Shown: positions 1-12,839, numbered from the stretch's first letter. The stretch: 64,000 bases of DNA from Limnoperna fortunei (GCA_944474755.1 OX104124.1:41183342-41247341), one strand, 5' to 3'. Made by a program: numbers and translations. The notes: a model not told the origin generated them from the sequence alone.

Positions 1-1420
1 ATTGGGAATCGTCCCAGCAATTGTTTTATCACTATATTTGATTCGAGCTTACTAATTTTTTTAATTCTACCAAACAATAATAAGTGTTTTTTTGTGGCTC
101 AACATTCTACGAGAATTGAACAGAATAATAAATAAAAAATCCTTCGTAGAATTAATTCGAATGTATAAAAAATCGAAAAAGAGGCTAACTTTAGTTGTTC
201 TGTTTATGAGGTGCATGCTTATCAGTCTGAGGGTCAGGAGGACATTTTTCGGGACGCCTGGATTGGGCATTTCTCTGAACGGGAATTTGAGATTTTGTTA
301 ACATTTAACCGGGAATTCTGTATCAAAACGTAAGCGAGATCACGGAAAGAGCACATTTTGCGCAGGAAATTCGGGATATAAAGTTACTGGAATTAATTTT
401 TATTGTTTAATAAATGACGAACCTTATTTGAGCACAAAATAAAATTTTATTCATGTTCCCAGCTCACTGGTAGGGGAACAGCAAACAGACATATTTATAA
501 GTATGGCCTTATGTGTCATTTTATCTTATCCAATTACAATGCTGAACTTGTTGTTTGTTGTTAATAATAAAATAGTGTGAAAATTATGTCAAATTAGCAA
601 CTTAAGGTTGATATACTTTTCATATTAACATGTCGGGAAGTTTTTTCTTAACATTATGAATTTCTCGGGAATTTAGGAAAATGACATTTTATGACCAGGA
701 ATTCCGGATGTTCTAATTTTTGGATCGGGAATTCGGGATGATGACCCCTCCTCCCCTCCCTCCAGTCTGTATTTCTTCATTTATAAAGACGGGCATGCTT
801 ACCAATCTGTACTATGGGCATATACTCAAATTTAGGAAATTTCCCTTCATTCAGCGGTTTAAACGAATTGTACTGTTGAAATATCTTGCTTTTATTTATA
901 AAAAACAAATTATTTCTTAATAATAAATAAACAGGTGTTTCAACTTAATTACCGGCAGTTAAAGGACATGTTCATTGCCGAAATTCTGTATGTAGTACTT
1001 TATAATCATATAGATGGTAAATTGTTCCATCATAATAGTAGTATTTACACGCATTATGTTTATGTAAATTCTGTATGACAAAACAGGATTTTACAGAAAC
1101 TGTGATGTAAAGAGTTTGTTTTTAACAACGGGGAAAATGTGGGTAAAAAGCTATAAAAGGATTACATAATTGTTTTTAGTCTCATTTATAAATAACTGCA
1201 ATTCTAATTTTTTCTAGGCAATTTATCATGTTTATTACACGAATTTGTGGCAAAACCAATTGAAATCGTAATCAATTTTACAAGAAGTAATTATTTTTTA
1301 TTAATTAAGAATATACTTACCACTTCAATACTTATACCTCCATTTCTTCAACAGCTGTTTCTAGCGTCTTTTTTGTACGAGTTACTTCCCGTTATTGCAC
1401 TACATCATTGACCGCGTGAA
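1..1420. other. AT-rich stretch, nothing supported
   Basis: It has scattered GGGAATTCGGGA-like words near 280-740 that look like an old repeat. No exon, RNA or element end could be supported. Confidence 0.4.
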
Positions 1421-1469
1421 CTTTGGTGACGTAAACAGAGGCTCCTTGACGAGTTTCCGCTGGTAAACA

Positions 1470-1586
1470 ATGGCTGACCGCTCAATGTTAATTTTCCGTA
1501 GACACGTACAAAAACCGTCACATGGCGTACAAAGGAAGACAATCATACCAAACCGATTGTGTGAATCATCTTGTAAATTGCAATAA
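1470..1586 (+). CDS. Small ORF with strong start context, possible first exon
   Basis: AACAATGGCTGACCG is a good animal start context. The frame runs 38 codons (MADRSMLIFRRHVQKPSHGV ...) to TAA. A GTAAGC donor follows at 1606. The surrounding 200 bases are GC-richer than the neighbourhood and contain GGTGACGTAAAC, a half-CRE-like word at 1426. No homology is recognised and no downstream exon was found, so it could be chance. Confidence 0.2.
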   Translation: MADRSMLIFRRHVQKPSHGVQRKTIIPNRLCESSCKLQ

Positions 1587-1619
1587 CACATCTTCACATC
1601 AAAATGTAAGCAAATTTAT

Positions 1620-2830
1620 GCATATTTATTTTAAAATCGCGATTTTCTGAACTCCAAAAAGTTGTGACCATGACTATAGATCTAAAGTATTTAAACAAAT
1701 TAATAATGGCAGTCAAAACTTAAATTCTAGTTTAGTTATCTATTGGTAGGTCTTTACGTAGAACGCAGTTGTTCGATATCCTGTACGTTGTTGAACCCTT
1801 TTATTGAACGTGAAAGTTACTGAGACTTGAATGAAGGTAATAACAAAATACCGAACACAATGAAAACTGTCAAAAAAGACAATATCCAAATCAGTCAAAC
1901 CGGCAAACTCCAGAACCAACAACCAAAAATATATTAACTACAGCAATGGTCTTGACTTGGTACAGGCATTTGAAAAAAAATGGTGGGTTAAACCATGTTT
2001 AATGGCATGCCAAACCTCGCTCCCATTACTGTAGTATGTGAGTTGATTTTGATTAAAATGGATGTGTAGCATATACCTCTAGTCAGTAATAGGTGTATCT
2101 ACCAATCATCGTAGTACACGCACTGTACATTAAATTTAACAATTGGTAAAACTATCATCAACCATATCTTCAAACGAGATGAAATATATTCGACAAGGAA
2201 ATCTATACTAAAACTTATTAAAGGAGCGAAAGTGCTTAAGGTCCACATTCTATAACAGTTTAAATTAAGGTTATAATATTTGACTTGTCATTCGAAGACA
2301 ATCAGTGTAATACTTGTTTAATGCCTTTTAAAAATGGTTGGAGAGACTTTTGTCAATTATAAGTCTGTCCAGATTTTTTGACTATAACAAACAATAGTTC
2401 CAGAAATGGATATAAAAAGAGATCAGAATACCTCTTCCCCAAACTTCCCTGGAACAATAAACTTAAATAACACCACTAATAGCAATGGAAATGGGACATA
2501 TAACAGATATAATGAGAACACTATTGCTGATGTTTGATTAGTGTTTAAGGTATCCGGACCATAATTGATCACGTGATCAGATTTGCTGTCCCGGATGTCT
2601 ATTGTTTTTCAATGGAGCAGAGCTCGGTAATCTTCGGCAAACATCGGAAATACTATTTGAGTAACTAATTTTTTTGCTCCAAAATGTTAACATTGACTCA
2701 AAGTAGCACAATATATTTAATTTGCATCATTAATTAGCAATATATTGATTTAATAAAGCCGCATTTCTTAGTTGAAAAATAAAATTAAACCGTAATTTCA
2801 ATTATGGGTCGGATACCTTAACACCACTTT
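1620..2830. other. AT-rich stretch, nothing supported
   Basis: No coding frame with splice context. A 60-residue minus frame near 1740-1922 has no domain character. Confidence 0.4.
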
Positions 2831-2834
2831 CAGC

Positions 2835-3060
2835 ACTTTCTAAGCCATATCCGGAGGTTTCCAGATGATAACTTGAAAACGCGTCAAGGAATTTTGTTTA
2901 AACTTGGCACGAATACACGGTTTTTAAGTAGTATACAATGAAGATAACGTTCAATTTTGAGCACAATCCAATTTGATGTTTTTGCCTCATGATAATTTAC
3001 GTACGGTTTCTAAATGATTGCTTGAAAACGCGTCAACAGATTGTGTTAAATATCACTCCA
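2835..3060. repeat. AAAACGCGTCAA dispersed repeat, two units
   Basis: TTGAAAACGCGTCAA occurs at 2873 and 3022, each with TTTGTTTAAA- or TTGTGTTAAA-like context. The same repeat, inverted, is at 59165-59507. Confidence 0.5.
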
Positions 3061-3454
3061 GGTAAGAATCAGGCAAAATGCATACATGTGATGGCATAGG
3101 AAGGAAAAAACGCAAACTTTTGATCATGGAATTTGATAAACCTTTCCAATATAACAACATTATTTATTATGCCTTTTTAAGATATAATCATTTGAAATTT
3201 AGTTGAATTGTACAGTGAAAAATGCCGGGAAATTTTCCCGCCAAATTTTTCTCTATATAACCAGTCAAAAATGATTTAGGCACTTGACACTTTTTCAAAT
3301 GTAAAATCTTGTTAAAATTGTTTTTATATCAAAATGAATGCATCTAAGCCAAAAAAAGTAAAAACTAAATTTTTGATGTGCCGCCTACTGCCTAACCCTT
3401 AGCTAGAATACTACTTAAAACATTGCACAGTTGTTAGGTATCCTGGCTTTGCCG

Positions 3455-4018
3455 GTTCTCGATAGCTTAAGATATTATGGGATAAAACTGTGTTCTTATC
3501 TAATAGATATTATTTATTTATTTACCCATTTGGTTCATAGATAAACAACTACACACTTGCAAAAAACTACAAGGAAGCGTCCGGTTATTGCCAAGCTCTT
3601 CTAATTATTCGAACGACCTAATTTTTGACATATTGTATAGTACGTCGACAGTTCTCGATAATGTATGCGTAATTAGATATGCAGGGCTATTCTGACAATA
3701 AAATACCATAAAATGTAATTAAAAATGTTATTCATATAAAATTTGTTTAAACTGGAGCATTGATTTAAAAGATAGGACCCGTCTAATGTACCATAAGTTG
3801 AAGAAATTTTTGGGATTACGGAAAGGTATCGAAATATATGGTACTCTGTATTTGGAGAATTTTAAACATCTAAACGCGGAACCTGTTTATTTTTTCATTA
3901 CCGAGTGGCAAAGTGGTGTCTTAAAGGAAAATTGCCGACAAATAGAAGACTGTGCGAATCCTCGTTTTATGACAAAATGAATTTTTGAATGACTATCGAG
4001 AATAGGTTACTATCGAGA
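3455..4018. repeat. GTTCTCGATAG inverted words, possible MITE
   Basis: GGTTCTCGATAGC at 3455 faces two CTATCGAGAA words at 3992 and 4010. A third GTTCTCGATAA is at 3651. The ends pair over about 12 bases only. Confidence 0.35.
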
Positions 4019-4029
4019 ACAGGTTAAGG

Positions 4030-4092
4030 CACGATACTATAACATAATGATAAGGTTCAATTTTCAGCACAATCCCAATTGTAGTTTTTGAG
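4030..4092 (+). repeat. Fragment of the 2.9-kb repeat
   Basis: AAGGTTCAATTTTCAGCACA then ATCCCAATTG matches AACGTTCAATTTTGAGCACA at about 2948. Confidence 0.45.
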
Positions 4093-4099
4093 TAAAACT

Positions 4100-5460
4100 A
4101 AATAAAATAATTGTCCAAATTGACAGTTTTCAAAAAGAAGACTCTTAACTAAAGAGTTCAAGAAGTGGTAACAAGTGCTGATATAACAGAACGAACAGTC
4201 AATAAAAACAATAAATAGGCAAATACAAACATAAAATTGTATTTATCAGGATGAATAACAACAGGAATGCCATGAAAGCATTTAGTAAGAAGAAAACAAG
4301 AGAGGTCGTAAGGGACATACCGGTAAAATGTGGAAACAGAACTGAACCTAAATAGATATATACACCAGAAACAGCTGGAGAGATTTGCACAAGATAAAGT
4401 AGGTTGAAAAACCTTTGTGTGTGCCTTATTTGTTTTCAGAAAACTAAGAGGGTTAAAAAATACAAATGTAGCGAAGTTACGGTTTTTCAAAAGCTGTGTC
4501 TCCAAAGTTAGAAAGATTAGCAATGTGTCAAGAACGACCTTGTCATTGCAAGTCCTCTGACATTGTTTGTTCGATTGGTGTAAATGAAGGACTATTGTTA
4601 GATCTTGAAGTGGAAATGAGTTAGGTCTATTCGGAATTTAATTCTAGTAAAACTATAACAAAAAGGCGTAGACAACTCATTTTCAATATATATACTATAT
4701 ATATAATTCATTTATAACCAATTAACTTGGAGTTTTTCTGTTAAGTCTACAAACTAGGCTCTACAATTTGAAAAAAAATAGCACCAAAGTTGAAAAATAT
4801 TTTTAAATTTTAGTCAGAAAAAAACCGTTCTGGTCAAGTTTTAAGTAATTGAAATCTAAAGTTTATTTTCTTAGCTTAGAAATTTTTATCTTTAAGAATC
4901 CGTTTAAATTACAATTTACATCGATATGTTTATCCGTTCAAAAGTTACAGTAAAAAATATAGCAAAAATCCCGTCCGGTTTTTTTCCAGCTTTGAACAGA
5001 TTAGGACTCCCCTTTTTGCCGACGTCATAGCAATTTTTTTTACATTCTAGATGGCAGACATGCCCTGCAACTCTTGCTCTGTTCTTGGTGTAAGTTAATA
5101 TGAGAACGTCATTCATAAAGTGAACTTAGCGGTATATATAACGTTACGCTAAAACCGACGTCAAACAAAACTATGAAAATAGTTATCGAACACAAAATAT
5201 CGGAAATGTGGACTTATTTCAACACGCATATGTTCGTTTTGTGGAAAGCATGTTTATAGCAAGTACACAATTATTTTTGGGGATTTCGTGAGAAATAGAC
5301 ACTAGTTATTTCTTAGGTTACATAATATTTTAACAAAGTTGTATATCTCAGTTGAAATGCATTCTCATCTTCGTTCTTTTAATTATTATTGTTATTAGGA
5401 GAGCGCTGACCTTATACAGTATTTTAATTTTTCAAATACAAATCGGCATAACCACACATA
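4100..5460. other. AT-rich stretch, no convincing gene
   Basis: It contains the longest unspliced open frame of the window's first half (minus 4523-4158, 121 codons). Its composition (Phe/Leu/Ser-rich, no motif) is what reversed A-rich DNA gives. Confidence 0.4.
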
Positions 5461-5468
5461 ACTCAATT

Positions 5469-5580
5469 TAACAGTCGGCATCATGGTATAGGACTTAAAA
5501 AACTAGTAACAGTCTAGTGGTTAGAAAGTCGGCATCCTCGTACATTACTTAAACTAACAGTCTGGTGGTTAGCAGTCGTC
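5469..5580 (+). repeat. Two imperfect ~65-bp tandem copies
   Basis: AACAGTCGGCATCATGGTA...AACAGTCTAGTGGTTAG is followed by AAAGTCGGCATCCTCGTAC...AACAGTCTGGTGGTTAG. Confidence 0.5.
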
Positions 5581-5589
5581 AAGTTTTAC

Positions 5590-6440
5590 TCACTAGGGAG
5601 ATGAATTAGAAGAACATGTAACATGATACCATAAGGGAGCTGATGGCTAATAACCTAAGAGAGCTGATGGCTAATTACAGATTTCTACTTTAGTCATGTC
5701 AAATTATATATAGAGTATACCACGCCGTTGATTAAGATATATAACTACTAAAGACAAAGTTTATAATGAAAGGCTTGCAGAGCATTTTGGATAAATATAA
5801 TATTCAACGCGGCAAAGTGGTAAAATGTTGCTTCTCTAATAATCTGATGGAAAATTATGACCGCAAGTTTTCCGAATTAATATGTCGGCAAAGGGTTTAT
5901 CGAACTGATCAGAACCGGTTTAAATAATTTATTGTTCATACGTCAGATATTATTTTGCATACGAAATCAAACGAACTGAGAAAATATAAATACATTTAAG
6001 TCCTGGTGGTACTTTTAACTAAAACAAATTATATATTAGTTTGATTTATCAAAATCCATGACGTGTAAACCATTGTACTCTTTAACATGCAGAGAAGCAA
6101 ATGACGTCATTTGATCGTCTATTATTTATAACAACAGTTTATTTTTGGATTATCTGCTTTATAGGAGACAAATCCCTGAACGATAATCTTTTATGACATT
6201 TCTCTTGGCACACGTTTGAAACATGAAATTCAAATGAAATGATAATTGGAAGTGTCCATAAAATCAGCAACTGGAAAATTAAAATATTGATGTCAGAATA
6301 AGTTGCATAGAAAAAAGTTAATTACTTCATAGATAAATATCGTTTATTTCGTACAAATTAAAATTGCTATGTTCTTTCGTTTATTTCTTACAAATTAAAA
6401 TTGCTAAGTTCTTTCTATGGAGCATATATAAAGGAGATCG
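5590..6440. other. AT-rich stretch, nothing supported
   Basis: A short local duplication (GAGCTGATGGCTAA twice near 5640-5680; TTTCGT/TTTCTTACAAATTAAAATTGCT twice near 6340-6410). Otherwise featureless. Confidence 0.4.
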
Positions 6441-6449
6441 TGCTGAAAG

Positions 6450-6755
6450 CAGTGGCGGATCCAGAGGGGGGCGTAGGGGCGTACGCCCCCCTCTTTAAAA
6501 AAGGAAAGGACAAAAAGAGAACAGGGAGGGTAACAACCAGCGCCAAAGGCCATAATGAAATCCCCGCTCGTCCTCGCCATAAATTAATGCATTAGCGGCA
6601 CTAATTCGTTTATTATGATATCTCTGTTGTATATACTGTGCCAAATAAAGGTTACGGAACACTATAAAAACCTTGTTCGTGGCCTTCCTTTTCCAATATC
6701 CCCTTTTTACGCCCCCCCCCCCCCCCCCTTTTCGAAAATCCTGTATCCGCGCCTG
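6450..6755. mobile_element. hAT-type MITE with CAGTGGCGGATCC ends
   Basis: The left end CAGTGGCGGATCCAG with a G/C-run hairpin (GGGGGGCGTA...TACGCCCCCC) faces the right end TACGCCCCC...CTGTATCCGCGCCTG. These ends fit the hAT terminal style. I see no convincing 8-bp target duplication, so it is probably old. Confidence 0.65.
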
Positions 6756-6779
6756 AAAAATTGATCATTTTAAATTACC

Positions 6780-7239
6780 AGTATCAAGGTCACATTCTGA
6801 TTTTTTTACATTCTGTTGCGCGCAGATATCCTCCTAAACCATAAGAGATACAAAAATGAAACTCTGACCAAAATGTAGATCTTGTTAAGGTCTTGAATTT
6901 TTATATATTTTGATTGACCCTTTATAATAGTTATCTCCCCCGAACGAAACATATTCGAAATAGCAAATCTCAGTAATTATAACAGATATTGATACTGAAC
7001 CTTCACTATTGGTCATCATTGACCTTGACCATGAAAAATGTAACAAGGTCGAAGGTTAATATCATCATACTTTTTATATTATGTTGTGTGCAGATCTCCA
7101 TCTTAAAGATAAGAGATACAAAGTGACACTTTGACAAAAATAAAGATCCCTTTACGGGCTTTAAGAGTTGTATGTTTTGAATGTCCGTTTGTAAGAATTT
7201 TTACCCTGGATCGATACAATTAATTGTAAATAGCAATAT
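6780..7239 (+). repeat. Imperfect ~300-bp duplication next to the gap
   Basis: TTATATTATGTTGTGTGCAG, AAGATAAGAGATACAAA and GACAAAAATAAAGATC echo an earlier block (ACATTCTGTTGCGCGCAG, CATAAGAGATACAAA, GACCAAAATGTAGATC) about 270-290 bases before. A tandem repeat running into the gap may be why the assembly broke here. Confidence 0.5.
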
Positions 7240-7439
7240 NNNNNNNNNNNNNNNNNNNNNNNNNNNNNNNNNNNNNNNNNNNNNNNNNNNNNNNNNNNNN
7301 NNNNNNNNNNNNNNNNNNNNNNNNNNNNNNNNNNNNNNNNNNNNNNNNNNNNNNNNNNNNNNNNNNNNNNNNNNNNNNNNNNNNNNNNNNNNNNNNNNNN
7401 NNNNNNNNNNNNNNNNNNNNNNNNNNNNNNNNNNNNNNN
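7240..7439. other. Assembly gap (200 N)
   Basis: Exactly 200 unknown bases, a round size used for scaffold joins, so true size, order and orientation across it are unproven. Confidence 0.99.
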
Positions 7440-7556
7440 AAAGTTACTGATAAGGAGCTTAGTAGATTCCGTCTAAAAGGACACTAGCTAAAACTATTTT
7501 ACAAGCCTATCGTAATGTCATCTCCGATATTTTCTCAAAATATAGAATGATACAAA

Positions 7557-7860
7557 GATTGAATGTTTGCTTAACGCCCAGCGAGGAAAAGAACTAGATA
7601 ACGAATAATAAATTTACAGGGTAAGGATGACCAACATGAACAAAATTTTGACTGCCACAGGAAAGCATAGAGCAATGGGTGGCACGCAAAATTGGATTTT
7701 TGTAGTGGCTACAATGAGCCTATAAGGGGCGTGGCACTATCTAAATAAGCCATCCACTATTGTTGGTCCGACATGACAACCACCGACAACAGGGCCGTAT
7801 ATCCACAACCTGTTCAACCCTGTGAGTGGAGCATTGGGAAACTTCTCAGTATGGTCCAAG
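7557..7860 (+). repeat. VGRALGT-type repeat, copy 1 (degenerate)
   Basis: It shares GTAGTGGCTACAATGAGCCT, GGGGCGTGGCA and CTTCTCAGTATGGTCC in order with the copies at 20.8 and 54.0 kb. It has several internal deletions. Confidence 0.5.
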
Positions 7861-7869
7861 CAAATATTG

Positions 7870-8600
7870 AATGAAATGGTGCAACAGATAAAGAGCTGCA
7901 TGAAGAATATGCTTTGAATTAAATAAGAAGCAAAATACTTTAAAACGTTGACCATCGCATTACACGTTATCCAGATAATGTCATCTTTCTAACACATATA
8001 CTAATTCTACTTGTATTCTGAATTTAAACATAAATTTTTCGAATTAAAACAAATTAAAGGTTTTCTGTTGCGCTGCAAAAGGATCTAACACGGTTGTGAT
8101 GTTTGCAAAAATTGCATAAAGAGATTAATAGGTTCTTACATACGTTTCTGAGGAAAGACAGTGGGATCGTCCTCCAGTGATAGAAATTGTATATTTTTCG
8201 GGAGTGGAGAGCAGCGTAACTAGCAAATAGTCATACAAAATTATAGGTCGAAGTTTACTGCTGTAATAATTCGATTTTGGTTTTGTGATTTGTCGCATTA
8301 ACCAAAAAAACGAAGGTACGATCGTTCGTTCTAACAAAAGTCTATAACAGTAGAAGAAGACACGGACTTTCCCAAAAGCACATGAAAGTACTTATTTCTT
8401 CCGTAAACTAACAATTTTCACTTAGCGATGTAATCAGAGTAACTTTTTCAGTGTTCATGAGTTTTCGTTTGCTTAATGTTTGTAAGTAGTAATATATAAT
8501 AATATTTTTGGCGAAAAATCTCGTGAAAAAATTACGAAATTGAGATATGTTGTAAAAAAGTCAGATTTGTAATTAAAATGGAGTTATATATTATGTTTGA
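7870..8600. other. No gene seen
   Basis: AT-rich DNA. Short open frames lack splice context and domain character. A block around 8130-8400 (CTTACATACGTTTCTGAGGAAAGAC...) recurs diverged near 31580-31760 (CTTACATACGTTTTTGGGAAAGAC), so it is a dispersed repeat. Confidence 0.4.
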
Positions 8601-8611
8601 TTGTTTTAATA

Positions 8612-8702
8612 GCGTTGAACGCCACTTTTAACAATTTTCGCATCTAGTTCTTACTGGACAAGGAAGCCTGAATATCCGGTTAAAAACCCCGGACCTTCGG
8701 AA
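8612..8702 (-). mobile_element. Old SINE 3' fragment
   Basis: GAACGCCACTTTTAACAATT is followed by remnants of the GGAAGCC...ACCCCGGACCTTCGG block. It is strongly diverged. Confidence 0.5.
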
Positions 8703-9164
8703 CAGACCTATGTATCATGATCTATCATGTCCTTAAGGAAAGAGACCGGTATACCCTGCACCTTAAAAAAAGATTTTATAAAATTTGAGAAAATGTGTTT
8801 CGGATTGTGTAAAGTTGTGATCGCTGGTAAAAAACATTTTTTAAACTTATTGTTTAAACAGCTCACACCTACACTGTAGTACTCTCAAATAGGAATATCT
8901 AAAAAAAATAATTTTTAAAAATGAAATTGAATTTGTATTGTGTACAAAATGAATAGCATTTCTCTTTATTGTGTATACAATCACAGATGCATTGGGTTCT
9001 TGGTTGACTTCTATCAATACTTAAACCTTCCGGGATGTGGTACAAGACGTTTTGGATCAAACACATATCGATTACCACTATTATTTTCTTCAGAAATTAG
9101 CATTTTTATATTTATTTAATAGCTCATGGTATAATATTACTCCAGTTTCTACCAAAGAATGATC

Positions 9165-9424
9165 AGGGACCTCGGTGGTCGAGTGGTTAATGTAGTTTGT
9201 CTACTTTTGGTCACGTGGTCTGTCAACACTAAGGTTGCTTGTTCGAGTCACTTTGCGGGCATGGTGCACTTGACTCCAATTCATTTGAATTGACAAGGAT
9301 TGCCAGCTTTCCTACCGAAGGTCAGGGGTTTTCTCCAGGTACTCCGGCTTCCTTTCCTGATAAAAACATGATTCCACTGAAAAATTGCTGAAAGTGGCGT
9401 TAAACATCATGCAACCAAGAATAC
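9165..9424 (+). mobile_element. Full-length tRNA-derived SINE with target duplication
   Basis: It runs from CCTCGGTGGTCGAGTGGTTA (box A) and GGTTGCTTGTTCGAGTC (box B) to GCTGAAAGTGGCGTTAAAC. It is flanked by an exact 11-bp repeat, AAAGAATGATC (9154-9164 and 9425-9435). The conserved 3' end resembles the shared tail domains of mollusc SINEs. Confidence 0.9.
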
Positions 9425-9607
9425 AAAGAATGATCTTGATACTCGATAATTGTATATATCTTAATTAGTTTTTAAAATTCTAATATGGCGTGCTATAAAC
9501 TCTTTTAGACCATAACCATGGTAAAACATGATTAGTGTATGAGATGCCATAATTGATTAACACATAGCAAGACTTTTCCCTATATTTCAACGACGCCATA
9601 ATCCACT

Positions 9608-9908
9608 GGTGTTAAACTGATGATAGTAACGTACGTTACTACCATCCCAAGATGGCAGATGAAAAAACTGATAAGATCGTTTTTTGTTATTATTTTCGTT
9701 TCTTTCGCATTTGAACCATCATTTTATTGGTTAGATTGAACATACACTTCTGAAGAATATGAGTATTTAGTTTTTTGTGTTTTACAATACTCGTATAGAC
9801 AGATATTCGACCATAAAAATTTGGCAATGATGATAGTAACGACATTATTAAAATTACCAAGGACGGTAGTAACGGGAGAGAGAGATGGTAGTAACGACAA
9901 TTTTTTTC
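9608..9908 (+). mobile_element. GATGATAGTAACG element, copy 1
   Basis: It opens with a palindrome around GTAACGTACGTTAC (9626-9645), then CCATCCCAAGATGGCAGATG. It ends with three spaced GATGATAGTAACG-type words (9829, 9872, 9886). There is no reading frame. The inverted second copy is at 16793-17092. Confidence 0.65.
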
Positions 9909-10091
9909 CTTATTTAAAGATGTTTTGTCTTTTTGTTTTGTTTTGTTTGTTTGTTTTTTTGCGGGGTTAGCAATTGAACATTCAGCAGGCCCGGGATGAG
10001 ATGAAAGCTATGTTGTTGTCAGTATAGGTCTATAGTATAAATATTCTTTAAATTGACTGTGAAAGGTTATAAAGTGTAATATGTAACTAAA

Positions 10092-11890
10092 CTAGCCTGT
10101 ATCGCTCACCTGACTTACAAAAAAACTTTTTAAGACAAGACCTTGCAAATTTTGATATTAAATGCTAAAGAGTTTATGTGAAGATGCTGTTTCTATGAAT
10201 GTTGCCATGTTGAATTTACAATCAGCAGTAGGAGTGTTTCTGAGAAGAAGCAGTTTTTATGTTTTTTCACAGGTTAGTATGTTAAGTGATGTTCCATAGT
10301 GGAAGCAATCTTGTATTTTGGATCGAAACAAAAAGCTCAAATTGGTAGAGGACCATACAATATCACATATCCTAAAATCTGCCAAGCTGTTTGTGAGAAA
10401 ACGAATTTAAAATCTCAGCCAGTCAGAACGCATTTGCAGCTCTGGATGTTGAATTTCCTATCGGCTCGAAACATACTTAAAATAATAAGATTACTATCTA
10501 AGATTCACTTCTGCATTATTTGGTTAAATTGTGTAAAACTGAGTTTCAGAGAAGCCGTTTGTATGGTTTTCCCATAGGGTCCTATGTTAAGCTGTGTTCC
10601 ACCGTGGTGGCCATCTTGGAATTTAGATCGCCACAAAAAACTCAAATTTTGTAGAGGACCATCTAAGGTACATTTGTGCAATATTTCTAATCAAACTGCT
10701 AAGCGGTTTGTAAAAAGAAGATTTTTTGAAATTTCAGCCAATCAGAACCCATTAGTTGCCCTGGAAGCCATGTTCAATTTGCATTTTGTCTCATTGTCTC
10801 AAAAAACTCAAAATAATAAGATGAATATCCATTAATCATTTCTTCATAATTTGGCTTCATTGTGTGGAACAGTTTCAGAGAAGAAGTTGTTTGTATGTTT
10901 TTTCCATAGGGTCCTATGTTAAACTATGTCTTGGATTTTGGATCGGAACAAAAAACTCAAACCTTGTAGAGGACCACATAAGGTACATTTCTGCTATATT
11001 TTAAATCAATCTGCCAAGCAGTTTATGAGAAGAAGATTTTAGAATTTCAGCCAATCAGAACGCATTAATGGCCCTGGAAGCCATGTTGAATTTGCAATTG
11101 GCTGGAAAAACCCAAAATAATAAGATAATTATCCAACCTTCATTTCCTTATTAATTTGGCTTCATTGTGTGGAACAGTTTCAGAGAAGAAGTTGTTTATA
11201 TGTTTTTCCCATAGGGTCCTATGTTAAACTATGTCCTGCGATGGTGGCCATCTTGGATTTTGGATCGGCACAAAAAACTCTAACTTTGTAGAGGACTATC
11301 TAAGGTACATTTCAAATCAATCTGCCAAGCAGTTTATGAGAAGAAGATTTTTGAATTTCAGCCAATCAGAACACATTAACGGCCCTGGAAGCCATGTTGA
11401 ATTTGCAATTGGCTCAAAAAACCCAAAACAATAAGATAATTATGCAACCTTCATTTCCTTATTAATTTGGCTTCATTGTGTGGAACAGTTTCATAGAAGA
11501 AGTTGTTTGTATGTTTTTCCCATAGGGTCCTATGTTAAACTATGTCCTGCGATGGCGGCCATCTTGGATTTTGGATCAGCACAAAAAACTCAAACTTTGT
11601 AGAGGACCATCTAAGGTACATTTCTGCAATATTTCAAATCAATCTGCTAAGTAGTTTATGAGAAGAAGATTTTAGAATTTCAGGCAATCAGAACGCATTA
11701 ATGGCCCTGGCAGCCATGTTTCATATTTGATCAGCACCAAAAACTCCAACTTTGTTAAGAACCACCCAATAAACATTCCTGCCAAGTTTGGTTCCAATTG
11801 GCCAAGTGGTTGTGGAGAAGAAGATTAAAATGTAAAAAGTTTACGGCCGACGAATAGCTCCCACTGACCCTTTGGGTCAGGTGAGCTAAA
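10092..11890 (-). mobile_element. Satellite-carrying repeat, ~310-bp units (Helitron-like family)
   Basis: On the minus strand it begins TTTTTAGCTCACCTGACCCA (11890 down) and ends near 10092 with a GTGAGCGATACAGGC hairpin-like tail. Between lie four to five tandem units with the anchor CCCATAGGGTCCTATGTTAA at about 10570, 10900, 11210 and 11520. Unit similarity varies. There is no protein. Satellite arrays carried by non-autonomous Helitron/Helentron elements are known from bivalves, and this fits that pattern. Confidence 0.7.
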
Positions 11891-11899
11891 AATGACATT

Positions 11900-12065
11900 T
11901 TAGACTAAGAACCTTATTCACGAAGCCTCCGTAAATTCCGCATGTGTGGAAGTCTTTACGGACCTTTTCTCCATCTTTTACGGAACGCTTACAGAAACTA
12001 CGTCGTATTCACAAAACTTCCGTAAAGTTTAATATGGTTTCAGACTTTTAGCGGAAAATTTACAG
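11900..12065. repeat. TATTCAC-AA-CTTCCGTAAA repeated block
   Basis: CTTATTCACGAAGCCTCCGT and CGTATTCACAAAACTTCCGT are about 95 bases apart, with TTTACGGA words between. It is a small dispersed repeat of unknown type. Confidence 0.35.
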
Positions 12066-12839
12066 AATTAAAAATTTAATTACGAATGTCAATAAACAAT
12101 ACCTTAATATCTAATTAATAAATAATTGTATGTATGTATAACTGTTACAGATCTCTTTGAATGACAACATGCTCTAATTTAGTTAAAATTGTGTTGTTGT
12201 TCACTGAATGAACACAGTATTTTAGTTAATAAAACAAAAAGAAAGCAAAACAACAAGGAATGTACTGCTTTAACTTATCTATTGCTGAACTATGCAGAAT
12301 TGAATCGATAGATTATAACACAATGTTTCAGTGTTTTTGCTGATTTCAAGAAGCTTGCTTTTGTGCAGCAATGACGTCATTTTCTGACGTTATTTTGTCT
12401 ATTAACGTAAGATACCAAATACATAACGGTCAGGTTCTATTCCGTTCTATTAGTCTTGTTTGTCTGCACTAGGAAAAAGGATAAAAAAAGTCTTTATATT
12501 GTATGTACTTTTTCTCTGTTCTCAGTGTTTTCCTTTGTTTCTTAAATGTCATTTGCTAGTGTTTTGTTTTTCTTGATTATAAAAGGGTATACAATGTAAA
12601 TGGTTTAAACGAGCTCCAACTCAAAAACAGAATGTCCAAATGAAAGTTGTAGTATTGCAGAAATAAATCTGTTCAAAGTTTCTCCCATGATAATTTATAA
12701 TCCTGCCTGATTCAGTACACTATTTTGACCTCGTATAAATGGTGTGAAATTTATTACAATGAAAAATAATTAAGACTTTTATCTAGTGATGTAATAAAAT
12801 TGGTTCAGCTTCATTCAGCAAATCAAATTGTTTGAATGG

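Noticed and set aside
4158..4523. 121-codon minus-strand open frame
   Set aside because: No domain, no splice or promoter context, Phe/Leu/Ser-rich composition as expected from reversed A-rich DNA.
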